The position numbers and the translations under genes are program-made. From assembly GCA_024449915.1 (NCBI GenBank), contig JAMZAV010002194.1, forward strand, positions 1 through 64,000: 64,000 nt of DNA, in the 5' to 3' direction. The DNA is from Sweltsa coloradensis (Eukaryota > Arthropoda > Insecta > Plecoptera > Chloroperlidae). Positions 1 through 11,040 of the stretch are shown here, piece by piece (position 1 is the first letter of the stretch; each line of letters opens with the position of its first letter). The notes under the pieces are model-generated. The model was given only the letters and a program-made list of their open reading frames with translations, did not search any database and was not told where the DNA came from.

Positions 1-110
1 CTTTTGACTTTTTTAAAACCCCCAAATAACAAAAAAAACCACTTATCGTTCCCAAAATTGTTTATTTCCCTTTAAAATTCTCATAAATTCGCCACTAACG
101 TTTGACAGGT

Positions 111-1020
111 TTAGAAGTCATACGTTGATACCGTCAAAGCCGGCGCTGCACACAAGTCCCACTTTGCACTGTTCACTCATATCGCGATTCACGTCGTTGG
201 CCTATTTTATAGCAGACAACACATCGACGAGTTGGATTCTGCTTTTTATCTGTAGCAGGCAGATATGATGGATAAAGAGCTGCTCCAAAGCGCAGTGGTG
301 TGGGGCTTTAGATGGTCTACCTATTTTTTTCTTCTCGTCATGTTTTGTGTGTTTCACAACTAGTTTTTCTATCAATGTCATTTGGAAATCTAACCGCGAA
401 CTTTTCCCCCCATTTTTCTTGTACAGCAAGTAAGCATTCAGACATGACATATCGAGCAAGTGTCGGAAATGTTTTTGATAGTATTTTTTTTTGTCTTTTT
501 CGCGCACTTTGTATGAATTTAGGTATTCATCACTAAGATCAAACGCACCCATTTTGCAGTTGTAATCAAGGACTAACTGTGGCTTGATTTTCTCCTGTCC
601 ACGTTTCTTAATCACAGCCATGTCATCATCATGAGTGGTGCTCATTACACATACATCTTTCTTATCTTTCCACTTCATTATCATTAGCTTGTCTTTGTAC
701 ATGGCAAACATGTTCCCCCCTTTTTAGCTTCGCTCTCTTTATTTCCGCAGGAACACCCTTTCTGTTTTGTCGCAGAGTACCCATAGCGTCGGTTTGGTTA
801 TCACGTAATATTTTGTACAGTTCGAGGCTTGAAAACCAATTGTCCATTGTTACTCGATACCCTAGGTCAGAAGTTGTATGTTTAAGGAAAGGAAAAAAAA
901 ATATTCCTACTATTGACAAAAACATGTCAAGGAATCGTTTTTTCCAGCTTAGATCTACTTTGAAAGTAAACAACTTCTGAGAAGCCCCAGGAGATTGATC
1001 AGCATACTGATGCCTACAAA
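111..1020 (-). pseudogene. piggyBac-like (PGBD-type) DNA transposase, frameshifted 3' part
   Basis: The family cuts and pastes TTAA-flanked transposons in the nucleus through a DDD active site in an RNase H fold. The second Asp is visible in the motif TMDNWFSS and the third in the block MGAFDLSDEY. A possible first Asp lies near 998-1000 (YADQS), but the N-terminal part is missing. Downstream, HFRHLLDMSCLNAYLLYKK matches the end of the family core. The frame breaks at a C6 run (about 713-718). It breaks again near 230, after which the last reading frame encodes RRCVVCY and later WDLCAAP before a stop at 111-113, which is the C-terminal cysteine-rich zinc domain. No terminal inverted repeats or TTAA ends were identified. 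Non-functional as read. Confidence 0.8.
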
Positions 1021-1562
1021 TGTATGCACTTTACTCGCAGCCGTATTGTACTCTACTCTAAAGAGTAATAACAACGACTCACAACACTGGTTGTATAACA
1101 TAAATACGGCAGGTCATAGGCATATCATGTTTGTTAGACATGGTTCTTATGTTTAGGTTCCCAGAATGCTCTTTTTAACTGTTTTTGATACACATCTCAA
1201 TAAATTTTTAAAATTACATGATTTAGCAGAATTTATTTTTCCTAAGTGAGCCTAAACAAAAAAATAATAGCACATTACTACTCACAGTAATCGCATCCAC
1301 ACTTTCTGACGCCCTTGTCACACGTAGACCGACACACTCACACAAACAAGCAAACATTAGTCTAAAACAAATTTGCAATGCTTACCTCTAACAAAAAACG
1401 GATATTCCTTCTAATCGTATCTACTGTCTGTTTGTCCGCCACCATTTCGTGCTGCAGAATGTATGTCGCTTTCATAAACCTCAACACTTTTTCTTAATCC
1501 CTTCCCGAGCTGATTTTACTATATTCTTCTGGCAAACCACTCTTTCTTTTCATCTAGGGTGA
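1021..1562. other. AT-rich non-coding stretch
   Basis: No reading frame with family resemblance and no repeat structure was seen. It probably contains the lost 5' half of the neighbouring piggyBac copy in unrecognisable form. Confidence 0.4.
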
Positions 1563-1877
1563 CTATATCTTCCCCTTCGGGTGCATGGTGTTTCTGGAAG
1601 AAAATTTAAGCATCTTAGTGGATTTACTTTTACGCTTATTGCCATTTCCTTCATTCTCGTCGTGTTGTTTATGCTTTTCTCTCTTGAGGTGGTTTATCTT
1701 TGACAATATTTTTCGTTGAATAATTAAGTACCCTAGCCCAAGCGGAGTCTCATCTTCAAAAGCGTCCCTTAACCCTGCTGGGTACTTATTACACAATTCT
1801 CTTGCCACTTTTGTGATGACCGCCTTGCAAGGGTTATCAGTAATGATGGGTTGGTTGAGGTTATCCCTCAACAACAC
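1563..1877 (-). pseudogene. Fragment resembling the C-terminal module of SAMD3-like invertebrate proteins
   Basis: A 104-residue open stretch contains VITKVARELCNKYP, then a spacer and a YLIIQRKILSKINHLKRE segment, followed by a Lys/Arg-rich tail. The pattern of an alpha-helix ending in KYP, a short acidic loop, then a basic helix resembles a module repeated in many invertebrate proteins annotated as SAM-domain 3-like. The resemblance is from memory and not certain. There is no clear start codon context or upstream exon, and a stop lies just upstream near 1895. It could be one exon of a decayed host gene or of a transposon accessory gene. Confidence 0.3.
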
Positions 1878-3713
1878 CGCTTTTAATAAGTAATTGTCAG
1901 GTTACATCTCAGCTGGGCGTACGGTTACCGATACGTCCAAGTTTGATTTGGCACAAATACTCCTACATGTACTTACATTAATCCAATCACAATCGTAGTA
2001 AGTTACTACTAGATAAAAACGCCTCCTCGTTACACTCACCCACCCTGGTCTGTTTCGCAATCAGGGTTCTGGTATCTAGTTTCATCTGCTGGGATCTGGT
2101 ATATTGCCTCGTCGTCTGAAATAAATTATCAATCCACAAGCAACTCCGTCAGTTGGTGTAAATTGATACTTAACCGAACACTGGGATGATAAAATGTGTA
2201 ATTTTAATACATCTACCCGACTACCATTGCATTCAACAAATTAATTTAAACATATCAAGCTTATGACCTATTATCAAACGTATGCGCCGATGTTGTTTTT
2301 TTTTAGTAACATATCGTGGGGTACTGATGGGACATGTCTGTTGCGAATATATAGCTTGTAGGCTAGATCCACTATGGATGTTTGGTCTACTTGTCGGCCC
2401 GTGAATCCGTGCTAAAACTTCTCGATACTGTCCACCAAAGACCATTCACCTAGGGCCTAGGCCTACTAATTTGTTTCATCTTCATCTCCAAATCATCATC
2501 CAGACCAACAACAATTACATAATCGTTACCAATATCACTATTACCCACATTAACAGTAGTATATTATGTTGGAAATCTAGGAAACTGTGGTTGATGATGT
2601 GGCTTAATCTGGGGCATAGGCCCATTGTAATGAGGCATAGGGCCATTGTAATTACTAAAAATGTTTTTAAAAAATATTCATTAAAAGCATCATGTTTGTA
2701 GACATAGTTGCTACTAGTTTCTCTTGTGCCTTTTCTGCCTGGGCTTGCTGCTTTTCTTCCCACTCACGTTGGATTTGAACTCTATTGCCATCGTTGCCAT
2801 TTGGGAATCAACTGTAGTTCGAAGGGATTTCTGTGCGTCTATTCCTCAGGTAGCTCTAGGCCCTAATGAATCGGGATCGGCCCCCATGTGAACAGGGTTA
2901 ATATGTCCATTCCAACTCGACACCTTCTCGCGGTTTGGCCCGTGAATAGGGGAGTTTCACTCCCTGAAAACTAATGGTGAGCTCTGGGTCGTCGTCGGGG
3001 AACCCCTTCCCTTTGACTACCTCCCCGACGGCGACGACAAAGACAACACAGACAAATGATGACACAGACGGAGACGACCACGACGTGGGGAACCCCTGCC
3101 CTCCCCGTATGCTTGTGGCTGGTTCTGACCAGCACAGGCCTGTCCGCCCCTTGTCCCCCGCGTCATCCCTTACGTCCCTCCCTTCGTCTCGATTAGCCAA
3201 GCTGCATAAATATGAGACGTTAAAAAAATATCCAATCCAATCCAATGAAAAATCAACGAAAGAAGATTTATTAGCGCATAAAGCTTTAGCTTTGAATAGC
3301 AAATTCAAAACGTTCACATTTAAAATCATCTTTGATGTGGTCAGGGAATGAACTAAAGTCCGCGTCAAATCAAGAAGGCCTCCTCTGAAAGAGCGAATTA
3401 TTTCTATGCTCTCTTTGTGCAACGTTGTAAACATCAAATTATGTTTTCGGATTCTCCTAATGGAGAGAAGGGTTGATCATCACTTCCAAATACAAAGTGA
3501 CCTCAAATTACGCGTCAGCTGTGCCTGTGCCCATGTCGCGCGTCGCGCCACCTGAGTGAATGGTTATTATGTTTAATTTCCAAGAAAAAAAACAAACAAA
3601 CAAAGCAATAGAAGGTCCATGCAGTTTGGAGTGACCGGTACAACAAGGGTTGGTAAGTGGAAGACATGATTGACAGTTTATGGTCTCCAACAATACCAAC
3701 TATTTCCTTTGAG
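1878..3713. other. Intergenic; no supported gene
   Basis: Several short open frames occur on both strands but are low complexity or lack any family signature. The stretch at 2974-3351 (+) is Ser/Thr/Pro-rich and overlaps an antisense frame of similar length; neither looks conserved. No RNA gene was seen. Confidence 0.4.
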
Positions 3714-4014
3714 CTAGCATTTTACGGGTGGTTCAGGAGGGCTTCTTGATATGAACACAAGTATAATGGCTTTTGTTATGTAATTTCCCAACGCCACATC
3801 TTCACGTTCATGTAGGCCTACAGTGTTGCCAGACTTATAAATCAAGACGGACGCTGCATCTGCCACCTTCTCAACCTGAGAAATTATGGCCCTATCGACT
3901 ACTACAGAACATTTTCTGTCTTCAAATGTTTTAGATATAAGATTTTGAACGGCTTTCCGATTTGTTGGCCCCTGGTCGCACACAGTTGCGATAACACTCA
4001 GACCAGCAGGTTGT
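3714..4014 (-). pseudogene. P-element/THAP9-like transposase fragment (second-Asp block)
   Basis: The reading frame starts after a stop near 4014 and runs LQPAGLSVIATVCDQGPTNR, continuing KAVQNL. In P-element-type transposases, a block of the form Gl.vvatvcDqg.tN carries the second catalytic Asp of the RNase H fold. Sequence beyond about residue 40 no longer resembles the family. It lies immediately downstream, on the same strand, of another transposase-like fragment but in a different frame. It is a relic: no THAP finger, first Asp or terminal repeats are present. Confidence 0.5.
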
Positions 4015-4023
4015 AGTTCTCAA

Positions 4024-4294
4024 TTACATCATTGCTACCATGCTGTTGAATCGTTCGGCCTGGTTGTTTGTGAGATTGAATCGGGGACTATCAGCCTTGA
4101 GACGTTAAGCAATATCCAATCAATTGCTCACTACATAATCGAGAGAAGCCATAACGTCTCGGAGCATTCCACACTCCTCCGTCATGTGGACGTAGTTCCT
4201 CTCAGTCTCGACTTCCTTTCGTTTACAATATCCATATGTAGAAGTCTGATTATCGTCACAAGGCCGACACCGTGAGTGGTCACCAAATACATGC
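4024..4294 (-). pseudogene. Transposase-associated relic exon (VFGDH ... NLTNNQAERFNS)
   Basis: An exon-like stretch begins after a good acceptor (ttttag, at 4295-4296) and encodes RHVFGDHSRCRPC. A cysteine/histidine-rich segment and, after two in-frame stops, NLTNNQAERFNSMVA follow. The FGDH-x-x-C and TNN-x-AE-x-FN-S motifs occur together in several invertebrate transposable-element proteins that I recall only as uncharacterised. The internal stops show it is dead. Whether it belonged to the same element as the neighbouring P-element-like fragment cannot be told. Confidence 0.4.
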
Positions 4295-5016
4295 CTAAAA
4301 GTAATTAATTAAATTAAATTGAAATATTTAAAAATAAATAATTGTAATGTTAGTCGCCACCAAGCAATAACATGCATCAATACATGTGTACAATAAAATA
4401 TTTTGTGTTTTACTCTAACAATCGCTTTGTGTGTGGTAGCATTGAGTATAGAACGTCCTAACCGCCTCGGCACTTTAGTCCAATGCCACAGTACTTTAGA
4501 AAATAATTAAAATTGGTTGTATTATAACAGAAAGCATATTTTGTCTTGAAATGCTTGGTGGAAGGGCGGGGGGGGGGGACTGAAATGAAAACGGGGAGGG
4601 TACGTTTTCATTGCTTCATTATGATGCATCGTAAAAGAAAGTGTAATATCGTAAAAGACGCGCTAAAGGCGCCACTGCGTGTGAGTTGCCCCCCCCCCCT
4701 CCTACCTGTATAGCTGGTTCCGACCAGCATTTGGGACCAATAACCATGGGATTTTCCTACCAATCCCGAAGCTAGAGTGGCGCATTATGATCTAACGGTT
4801 GACGCGCCCGTAAGCCAAATAAACCAAATTCATGTTGTCTTGATTGAATAAGCATGCGAAAGTATTTTTATTTACTTATCCCCGTACCTAGGTCCATTTC
4901 GAAGGTCCTCCTGTAACAACCTTTCGTCTTGATGTTCCGCTGATTGTAGGATGGACCACAGATTTAAATGTCTCCATTCTGGGTATCACTGTTTTAAATT
5001 TCGGTGGGAAATTCCC
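4295..5016. other. AT-rich intergenic stretch with G and C runs
   Basis: No coding signal was found. It contains a poly-G run near 4568-4579 and a poly-C run near 4688-4700. Confidence 0.4.
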
Positions 5017-5240
5017 CCTAATGTAGGGGGCAGCCGGGTTCTCAACCACAGTATGTGTAAAATACGCCCTACAACGTAGGGGGAAAATATCCCTTACTGG
5101 CAATGTTAAAATACACTTAACTACAGCATAAAACCACCTACATTGTAGGGAGAAAATATCCCTTACTTGCAGTGTCAAAAGCCCCTTACACTACAGCATA
5201 AAACCACCTACATTGTAGGGAGAAAATATCTCTTACTCGC
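5017..5240. repeat. About 70-bp tandem repeat, three full units plus a partial one
   Basis: The core CCTACaacGTAGG or CCTACattGTAGG followed by gaGAAAATATCcCTTACT recurs at 5068, 5137 and 5207, a period of 69-70 bp. A weaker partial copy starts near 5017. Each unit core is itself an inverted repeat (CCTAC/GTAGG around three bases). Units 2 and 3 are almost identical, so local duplication is recent. An antisense open frame across it is a by-product of the repeat. Confidence 0.8.
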
Positions 5241-5242
5241 TG

Positions 5243-5975
5243 TGTGACAGTCCCTCCATCAGACAACTTACTTATAATCTATAGTAAGTACCTTGAATCT
5301 TATTCATGACAATTTTGATACAATGAATAATAATAATGAAGAAATAAAGATCGATCTTTGTTGGATTAATATATTATAGTTAATAACAGTTTGATTAAAT
5401 TAGCTAATATCTCTTCGTATATTGTGACTGTATTGAATGCGTTCCGATATTGACAGGTGACAGGTGACTCGAGGTCGCGATTGTCGTATCGGCTAGAGCA
5501 AGTAGTCCCCTCCGAAGAAGTGCTGAGTCTTCAGAAACTTTACCACAGCAACAACCAAAGGTGTTGTCAGTGCGGGGCCAGAAATATACACACCAAACTT
5601 TAATAGCTCGGTAAATCACATGACAGGTCTTACCTTCTTCCAAGGATGATCGAGATGGACGGCGTTTGTATGCGACGTGTAGACTACTCTTTTATCCGAT
5701 ATAAAAACCGCTCACGGTATTAGTAGGGCAATCAACACTATTGATTTACTTCCTCACTAAACACGGTGCTGTATGAAGTCTTCGTCTGTTCCTTCTCGTA
5801 GGACTCGCCGGCTCGATCCTCACGACCTGTCTGCGTCGTCTGCTCGCTACAACTCACGTGAATTTATCTACGTTCGTATTTGGCTGCTCCTTATCAATAT
5901 GATACATAACTAGTTATGTACAGTTCCGGTCACATAATCTTCTGTAAGCTTCGTGACGCAAAACCGGGCGTCACA
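5243..5975. repeat. Possible solo LTR
   Basis: The segment opens with TGTGACAGTCCC and closes with GGGCGTCACA, the terminal TGTGAC/GTCACA pattern seen in many Gypsy LTRs. It contains a TATA-like GATATAAAAACC near 5698-5709. No target-site duplication was found (flanks cgctg and atgac differ) and no internal region or primer site follows. This is a weak call. Confidence 0.22.
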
Positions 5976-6594
5976 ATGACCTTGACTATCATGACAACAT
6001 ATGAAGTATAGATCACAACTTTGTACCATGGTTACAAAAAACTGGCAATAATGCTATCAATCTAAAATATTACACCATTTCCACAAGAAACAACGCCAAT
6101 ACATGGTACAAAACACCATTGTGCAATGTCAAAAATAAACAACATTCTGTAGCTAAGCGTCCCAGTCCCCATTGGTAGTGTTTAAGGTGTGAATGGTGGG
6201 ACAAGTGCAAACCATGGCCCGTCAAAAATTAACACAACAACACATTCATATTTATTTATTAACGTTCGAATGGAATTTGTTTTGCTGTCATTTACTTTCT
6301 AATTTAAAACATCTTTAATGATGTATTTTTTTAAACAAATCAATTACTTTACCTATTGTAGGAATTACAAGTACACTAGTTATGTTGATTGGTTATGTTG
6401 TTGTGAACACATTTAACCACAAATTCTCTTAACAACAAGCCACAAGTGACAGTGTAACCTACATATTATATAGCCGTCATCTGTGATGTATTTGTCAACA
6501 CAAAAATAGAACCCAAACTCGTCATTATTTTCATGATATGCCAAAATTAACCAGCACTAAACTACCATTAAGAAATTGTTCGCGGTGTTTGTGT
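5976..6594. other. AT-rich intergenic stretch
   Basis: No gene, repeat or RNA signal was recognised. Confidence 0.4.
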
Positions 6595-6614
6595 CCCCCC
6601 CCCCCCCCCCCCCC
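6595..6614. repeat. Poly-C tract, 20 bases
   Basis: An uninterrupted run of C. Its exact length may be unreliable in the assembly. Confidence 0.9.
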
Positions 6615-6702
6615 TCCTTCCGCAATGTATTCTACTAGTAGAAGCTTGTGTCCAATGACAATTACACACCTGCATTGGTGTCATGCGAGTGTATAGTGAA
6701 AA

Positions 6703-6753
6703 GAATAAACGTTTTGTTTACCACTTGTCAAGAGGTAAACAAAACGTTTATTC
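6703..6753. repeat. Perfect 20-bp inverted repeat (hairpin, 11-nt loop)
   Basis: Arms at 6703-6722 and 6734-6753 are exact reverse complements, with loop acttgtcaaga. The arm contains AAACGTTTTGTTTACC. It stands outside any recognised gene. Confidence 0.85.
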
Positions 6754-6970
6754 CTCTTGTTGATAATGGAAAATAATGTAATTTATGGTATTAGTTTTTT
6801 CGGTGCATATAACTGTGCTCTCGTGGAATAAATGAAGAAATCCAGTGTCAAGTCACAGTTCTCATAACCTAATTTTATACTCACAAAAATATTAAGTAGA
6901 GAGAGTATTACAAAATACTAACCATTTTTGAATTTTGTCGATTTTTTAAAGAAAATCTTGTAAAAGAGAA

Positions 6971-7012
6971 GCCAGAACCAATAGAATAAAGATTTTAATA
7001 TAAGTTTTTTTA
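6971..7012. repeat. Dispersed 42-bp repeat, copy 1
   Basis: The stretch from gccagaac to aagttttttta is close to that at 58183-58224, with a few substitutions and one indel. It is probably the conserved edge of a larger interspersed repeat; surrounding bases share only loose similarity. Confidence 0.55.
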
Positions 7013-7446
7013 AAGTTTATGCTATTAAAAAACATTGTTTACAAATATCATATAATAAATACATGCACACAAAGTCAATTGTATGCCATTGTGTTGAGGC
7101 GTGAGGCGTTTACATGATGGGGATCTGAAAACTCTGTGAATAGACACTCAATGTAGAGGGTCAGTACAGCCACTGCAATGCACATTGGTCTATACTACAG
7201 TTAAATCTGGTAGCAAACTGCTGCATACATCAATGTTATATAACATTGCATAACGATATACATTTTGGCATGTACAACAAATTTAAAAATGTATACAATC
7301 AATATGGAATTTTTTTAAAATAGGCACCTACACTAATAGAATATGGTGATATGTGCTGTTCGAGAACCTTCAATGATGTAGGTGCTAATTTTGGGAAATT
7401 AAAATTCCCTATACGCAGAGCAACATAATAGTACATCATACAAAAT
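7013..7446. other. Intergenic stretch
   Basis: AT-rich, with no coding or RNA signal recognised. Confidence 0.4.
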
Positions 7447-7477
7447 ACATACATACACACACACACACACACATACA
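7447..7477. repeat. (CA)n microsatellite
   Basis: An acatacat...acacac run. It directly abuts the putative splice donor of the candidate exon at 7477-7556. Confidence 0.85.
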
Positions 7478-8070
7478 TTGTGCGGAAGGTAGTTGATTGC
7501 GTGGGTAATCGACTCGTAAGTCCACCCGCCGTCCGGCACAGTAAATCCAACACGCGCTAACACATGCCTAGAAAACAATAAAACCATTTGTTTACCGTGA
7601 CTGCCAGTCAATGTCGTTGCGTAACGAGTGCACACAATATTTTTTACTCACGGTGGGCGCGCGCGGCCTCGGCAATAATATCCGTGCTCGAGGCGCCCCC
7701 CCCAAGGGTAAAGTGTTCCGTGAAAAAGGTGAGTATGGTGGCGCTACCACTGCTGCTGCTGGTGGTTGTGGTTTCGCTGTCGCTGTTGAAGCGAAATTGT
7801 GAATTAGTAAATCATTTCTGAACCAGTACACGTCGCACAACGTAAATATTTGTGTTTCACTCACCTCCGTAAGTCGCCGGTCATCCACGGTAATGGTATC
7901 TCCATCATTTCCAAGTCCTCCTGCAACAAGGTTTGATTGTAAACAATGCGTGATGTAACCACGTGTGCGTGCGTGTGTGTGTGGTGTGTGTGAAAATACC
8001 GGCGACGCACCTACCTGTGTGACGATAGCTTCCGGAACAAAACCAACGGCCGCCAACTCGCGTTGCGTCA
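7477..8070 (-). CDS. Candidate multi-exon gene, product unrecognised
   Basis: Four exon-like segments with GT-AG borders follow each other on the minus strand: 8070-8015, 7920-7865, 7782-7652 and 7556-7477 (or from 7567). Acceptors read ctctgtttag, ttgttgcag and ttcaacag; donors read CAG|gtaggt, GAG|gtgagt, CACC|gtgagt and AAT|gtatgt. Splicing the first three leaves an open frame: GFVPEAIVTQ, then EDLEMMEIPLPWMTGDLR, then a Ser/Thr stretch and ILTFFTEHFTLGGG. Exon four can continue it as VGFTVPDGGWTYESITHA if the acceptor at 7557-7558 is used. Start, stop and flanking exons were not found. I do not recognise the protein. The consistent phase across three junctions is the main support. A decayed transposon gene is the alternative. 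Confidence 0.4.
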
Positions 8071-8803
8071 CTAAACAGAGAAAATAAACGTTTGCAAGTA
8101 TAGGAACAAGCTGCGTAAGTGTGAGGGGGGGCGGGGTAAAATTCCCCCCCCCCCTTTCACTTTGATCCGCCTTCCCATTTCAGTGTAGTAAATACAAAGA
8201 AATCACATTACAAACAATTCTACAGAAATCGAGGGTTGAGTTCCAGGTTGTACTATCTCAACTTTTTAAAAATTGGAGATAATTGAGATTAAATATTCAG
8301 ATTTCTTTCACAGTTTACTTTTTGAGAATATAATGACAATTTTCTACTACAATCATACAAGTACATTCTGGATACATTTTCATTATAATATTATGGTTAG
8401 GATTGGAATTAAGGCTGAAATTACAATATAAGTGCTTGGAGATAGAACATTAATCTAAAAAAAAATATGAAATGTTTTGAGATAGATGTTTTATCTCCAT
8501 CTTTTATGGTTGTTTATTTAAACTTGAGCTTTATTATTGTTGTAGTTGTTACATTTTCATCAATAATTAAATATAAAAGAAATAGGCGAAGGGCCTACAA
8601 TTTAATCCATAATATTTACCATCATTTTCTCAAAATTAAGCTGTTTATATTTATACCTAGGCCCTTATGCAAAATTATTTTGTATCAGATTAGATAAAAT
8701 GCACTTAGGCCTACATTACTACACATTTAGTTACGTTGAAACCTTACTATGTAATCTATGGCATGCATACATATGAGCCTCAACTTTGGCACTACAAATT
8801 CAT
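8071..8803. other. AT-rich intergenic stretch with poly-G and poly-C runs
   Basis: G and C homopolymers lie near 8124-8154. No coding signal was recognised on either strand. Confidence 0.4.
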
Positions 8804-10862
8804 TTAGACCTTAAAGATTGTGTCCCAAAAGATTTTATCGGTTCCAGAAAAATACTTATAGCACGAACGGATGTCTTGAATTTTCATTTTGTCTATTACT
8901 TTTGTTTCTGTTTGAACTTTTGCAACAGGAAATACTTGAATAGGCGTAGCTGTTTTCTTTGAACGGGTTTCTACGCTTTTAAAGATTGGGACGCTCGTAA
9001 AAATACCTTGCCCTATGAAAGAAACCTTGTATTTTAAATTCTTGCAACCCCTCTCATACACCACATGTTTCACTTTGCTGTATGGCAGATGATCCAGATT
9101 GCTCATTCTAGCATTAGTTTTAAAATCTTTAAAGTCTCCTCGCTTTAATTGCAGAATGTTGTATGGATTATTGGACTTACAAGTTAGTAGCGATTTAACT
9201 ATTGCAAGTGGGCTATGCAACTCTGCATGCCTCATGTGTTTTTCGATAACACTGTGCATTGAATCTACTTCTTGAACTGAACTGTGGCCTGGTTACTGAA
9301 ACTTTTGTTCAATGGAAACGAGGTTACTGTTTTCTGGGCGGTGAAGGAACTCATACAGTGCCACGCTCATAAAGCCATTTCTGTTTTGTGGTACACATGC
9401 ATCAGACCATAAGATTATATGTTTTACTGTTGGTCTCTCTTTTACCAAAATCTCCAACATTTTTACAACTGCGCTCGCAATATCATTGCCAGACCGTCCC
9501 GACACTTTCTCGTGCCAAACTTTGCAATATCCTCGTTTTTTTCCTATGTCGTTTCCAGTCATGTTGTACACTGCATACTTCCTTTTATAAAAAAAAATAC
9601 GGAAATTGCAGACTTTGGACATGTTAGTACACACAGCATATCAAAGCATACCACAGCAGTGTCTGTCTCAGTGGTACTTCGATCTTTGTCTGAATGTTTC
9701 TCTTCATGAGTTGCATTTTTCTCCTCAATGTGCTGATCAAAATGCAAGGTATTGCACGTCGGATCATTTTTTATTGCTGCAGAGTGTGCCATGCACACTT
9801 CACACTGATCTTTTTTTGGAATATAAAATTCGATATTAAACTCCTTATTGAAAATATCCCGGTACAGCCATATCTTTTCGGCCTTAATTCCTTTCGAATT
9901 ACAAATGTCTACGTATTTACTGTACAACTTACAAAGATTAAGGCCATTTCGAAATATTCCTTGTTTGTATCTGCTCGGCAGTAATGGCTAGGAACGCGAG
10001 GGATGCTGTTGATATGGTCTCGAATCAGTTGTTTCTTGTCCGTGGCGATTCGTTGAATTGTTTTTACTCCCCTCATTTCTCCTTCCGGAGTACCTGTCAA
10101 CCCCTTCTTTTTTACTTCATGAAAGTAATTAATTCTACTTTGTGATATGTAAAATATGCCTAAGTAAAACGGTTTACAAACCCGGACACTACTTCCATTT
10201 AGCACAAATTTATAAACAAACGAATTCGCCCGATGTCTTCTAGTAGCTCTATTATCAAGTCGCCGCGCTTTTTCTCCACTTTTGTTGTCGTTTTGTCATA
10301 GAAATTCTCTTTTTGAGAGTCGGTAAGGGCCCAAAACTCTTCAAAAATTTGAACGATATCTTCTTTTGGTATTTTTTGACTACATTTAAACTTACATTTA
10401 TTATAATTTGAGCATTGAGCATGCACTTTCCTTGCAGGAACATCAGTACCTGTGCGAGTTGTGTATGACTCTCCTTTCTGACGAGCAACTTTATTTACAT
10501 TTTTCTCCCACGTGGAAGGGGCTGCCACTCTTTTTCTACTAGTTCAATTCTTGGAGGTACTTCGGACACTGCAACTTCTTCAGTAGAGCTGCTCTCACTA
10601 TCTGTATTCGCATAAGGCACAAGTTTATCAGCGTCTTAGCATTCAATGATGAGTGGATAGTTCTGCAACAGATACAAATTAAATTAAACCTGGGTTTACA
10701 TCCACCAAAATTTAAGATTTGAATATCCATATATTTGTTTCCCAAAACCCTTTGGGGGAAATTTCGGTGTGACCGTGATAATCCAGTAGAAAAGCATGGA
10801 TCCGTGGAAAGGCCAGCTGCTAATAGGTCATTGCCGGTACCATCAATGTTGGTACGTTCCAA
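8804..10862 (-). pseudogene. DDE-like transposase of an uncharacterised invertebrate family (DUF7869-like), broken
   Basis: Reading from 10862 down, an upstream exon ends in NKYMDIQIL. A second begins after acceptor ctgttgcag, is acidic (ANTDSESSSTEE), then gives RKRVAAPSTWEKNVNKVARQ. A Cys-rich segment follows (CSNYNKCKFKC), then DHINSIPRVPSHYCR, KKDQCEVC, YKRKYAVYNMT, WHEKVSGRSGNDIAS, LWSDACVPQNRNGFM and PGHSSVQEVDSMHSVIEKH. The order, and the LWSDAC..QNRN block with a likely catalytic Asp, match a family abundant in invertebrate genomes; the Pfam name is from memory. Breaks: a TAA at about 9293-9295 between KFQ and PGHSS, a shift in an A-run near 9590, shifts near 9950, 10215 and 10530, and a stop in the acidic exon. 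Terminal repeats were not found. Confidence 0.6.
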
Positions 10863-11040
10863 ATATCTAAAAGTAAAAAAAATGTTTTGAAAACCAAGTA
10901 GGCCTACACCTACCGGAGAGGTTTTGGGTTATACAACCTAAAACTTAAACCTTTTCCTTAATATAAATCATGTTTCAATCCCTAGAACTAAACTTTGTTG
11001 GCAAAATGTAGTTGTCTATATGGCTGTTGTTATGCCTAGG
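10863..11040. other. Non-coding spacer
   Basis: Short stretch between the transposase relic and the tandem repeat; nothing recognised. Confidence 0.4.

Noticed and set aside
2974..3437. Overlapping sense and antisense frames of 125 and 179 codons
   Set aside because: Low complexity, no motifs, and each is the mirror of the other. No splice or start context.
4888..5178. 96-codon minus-strand frame
   Set aside because: Its peptide repeat (RDIFPLRCR-like) is only the translation of the 70-bp tandem repeat.
7592..8071. A 159-codon minus-strand frame read as one exon
   Set aside because: It runs through three strong GT-AG introns and a (GT)n repeat. The spliced model fits better.
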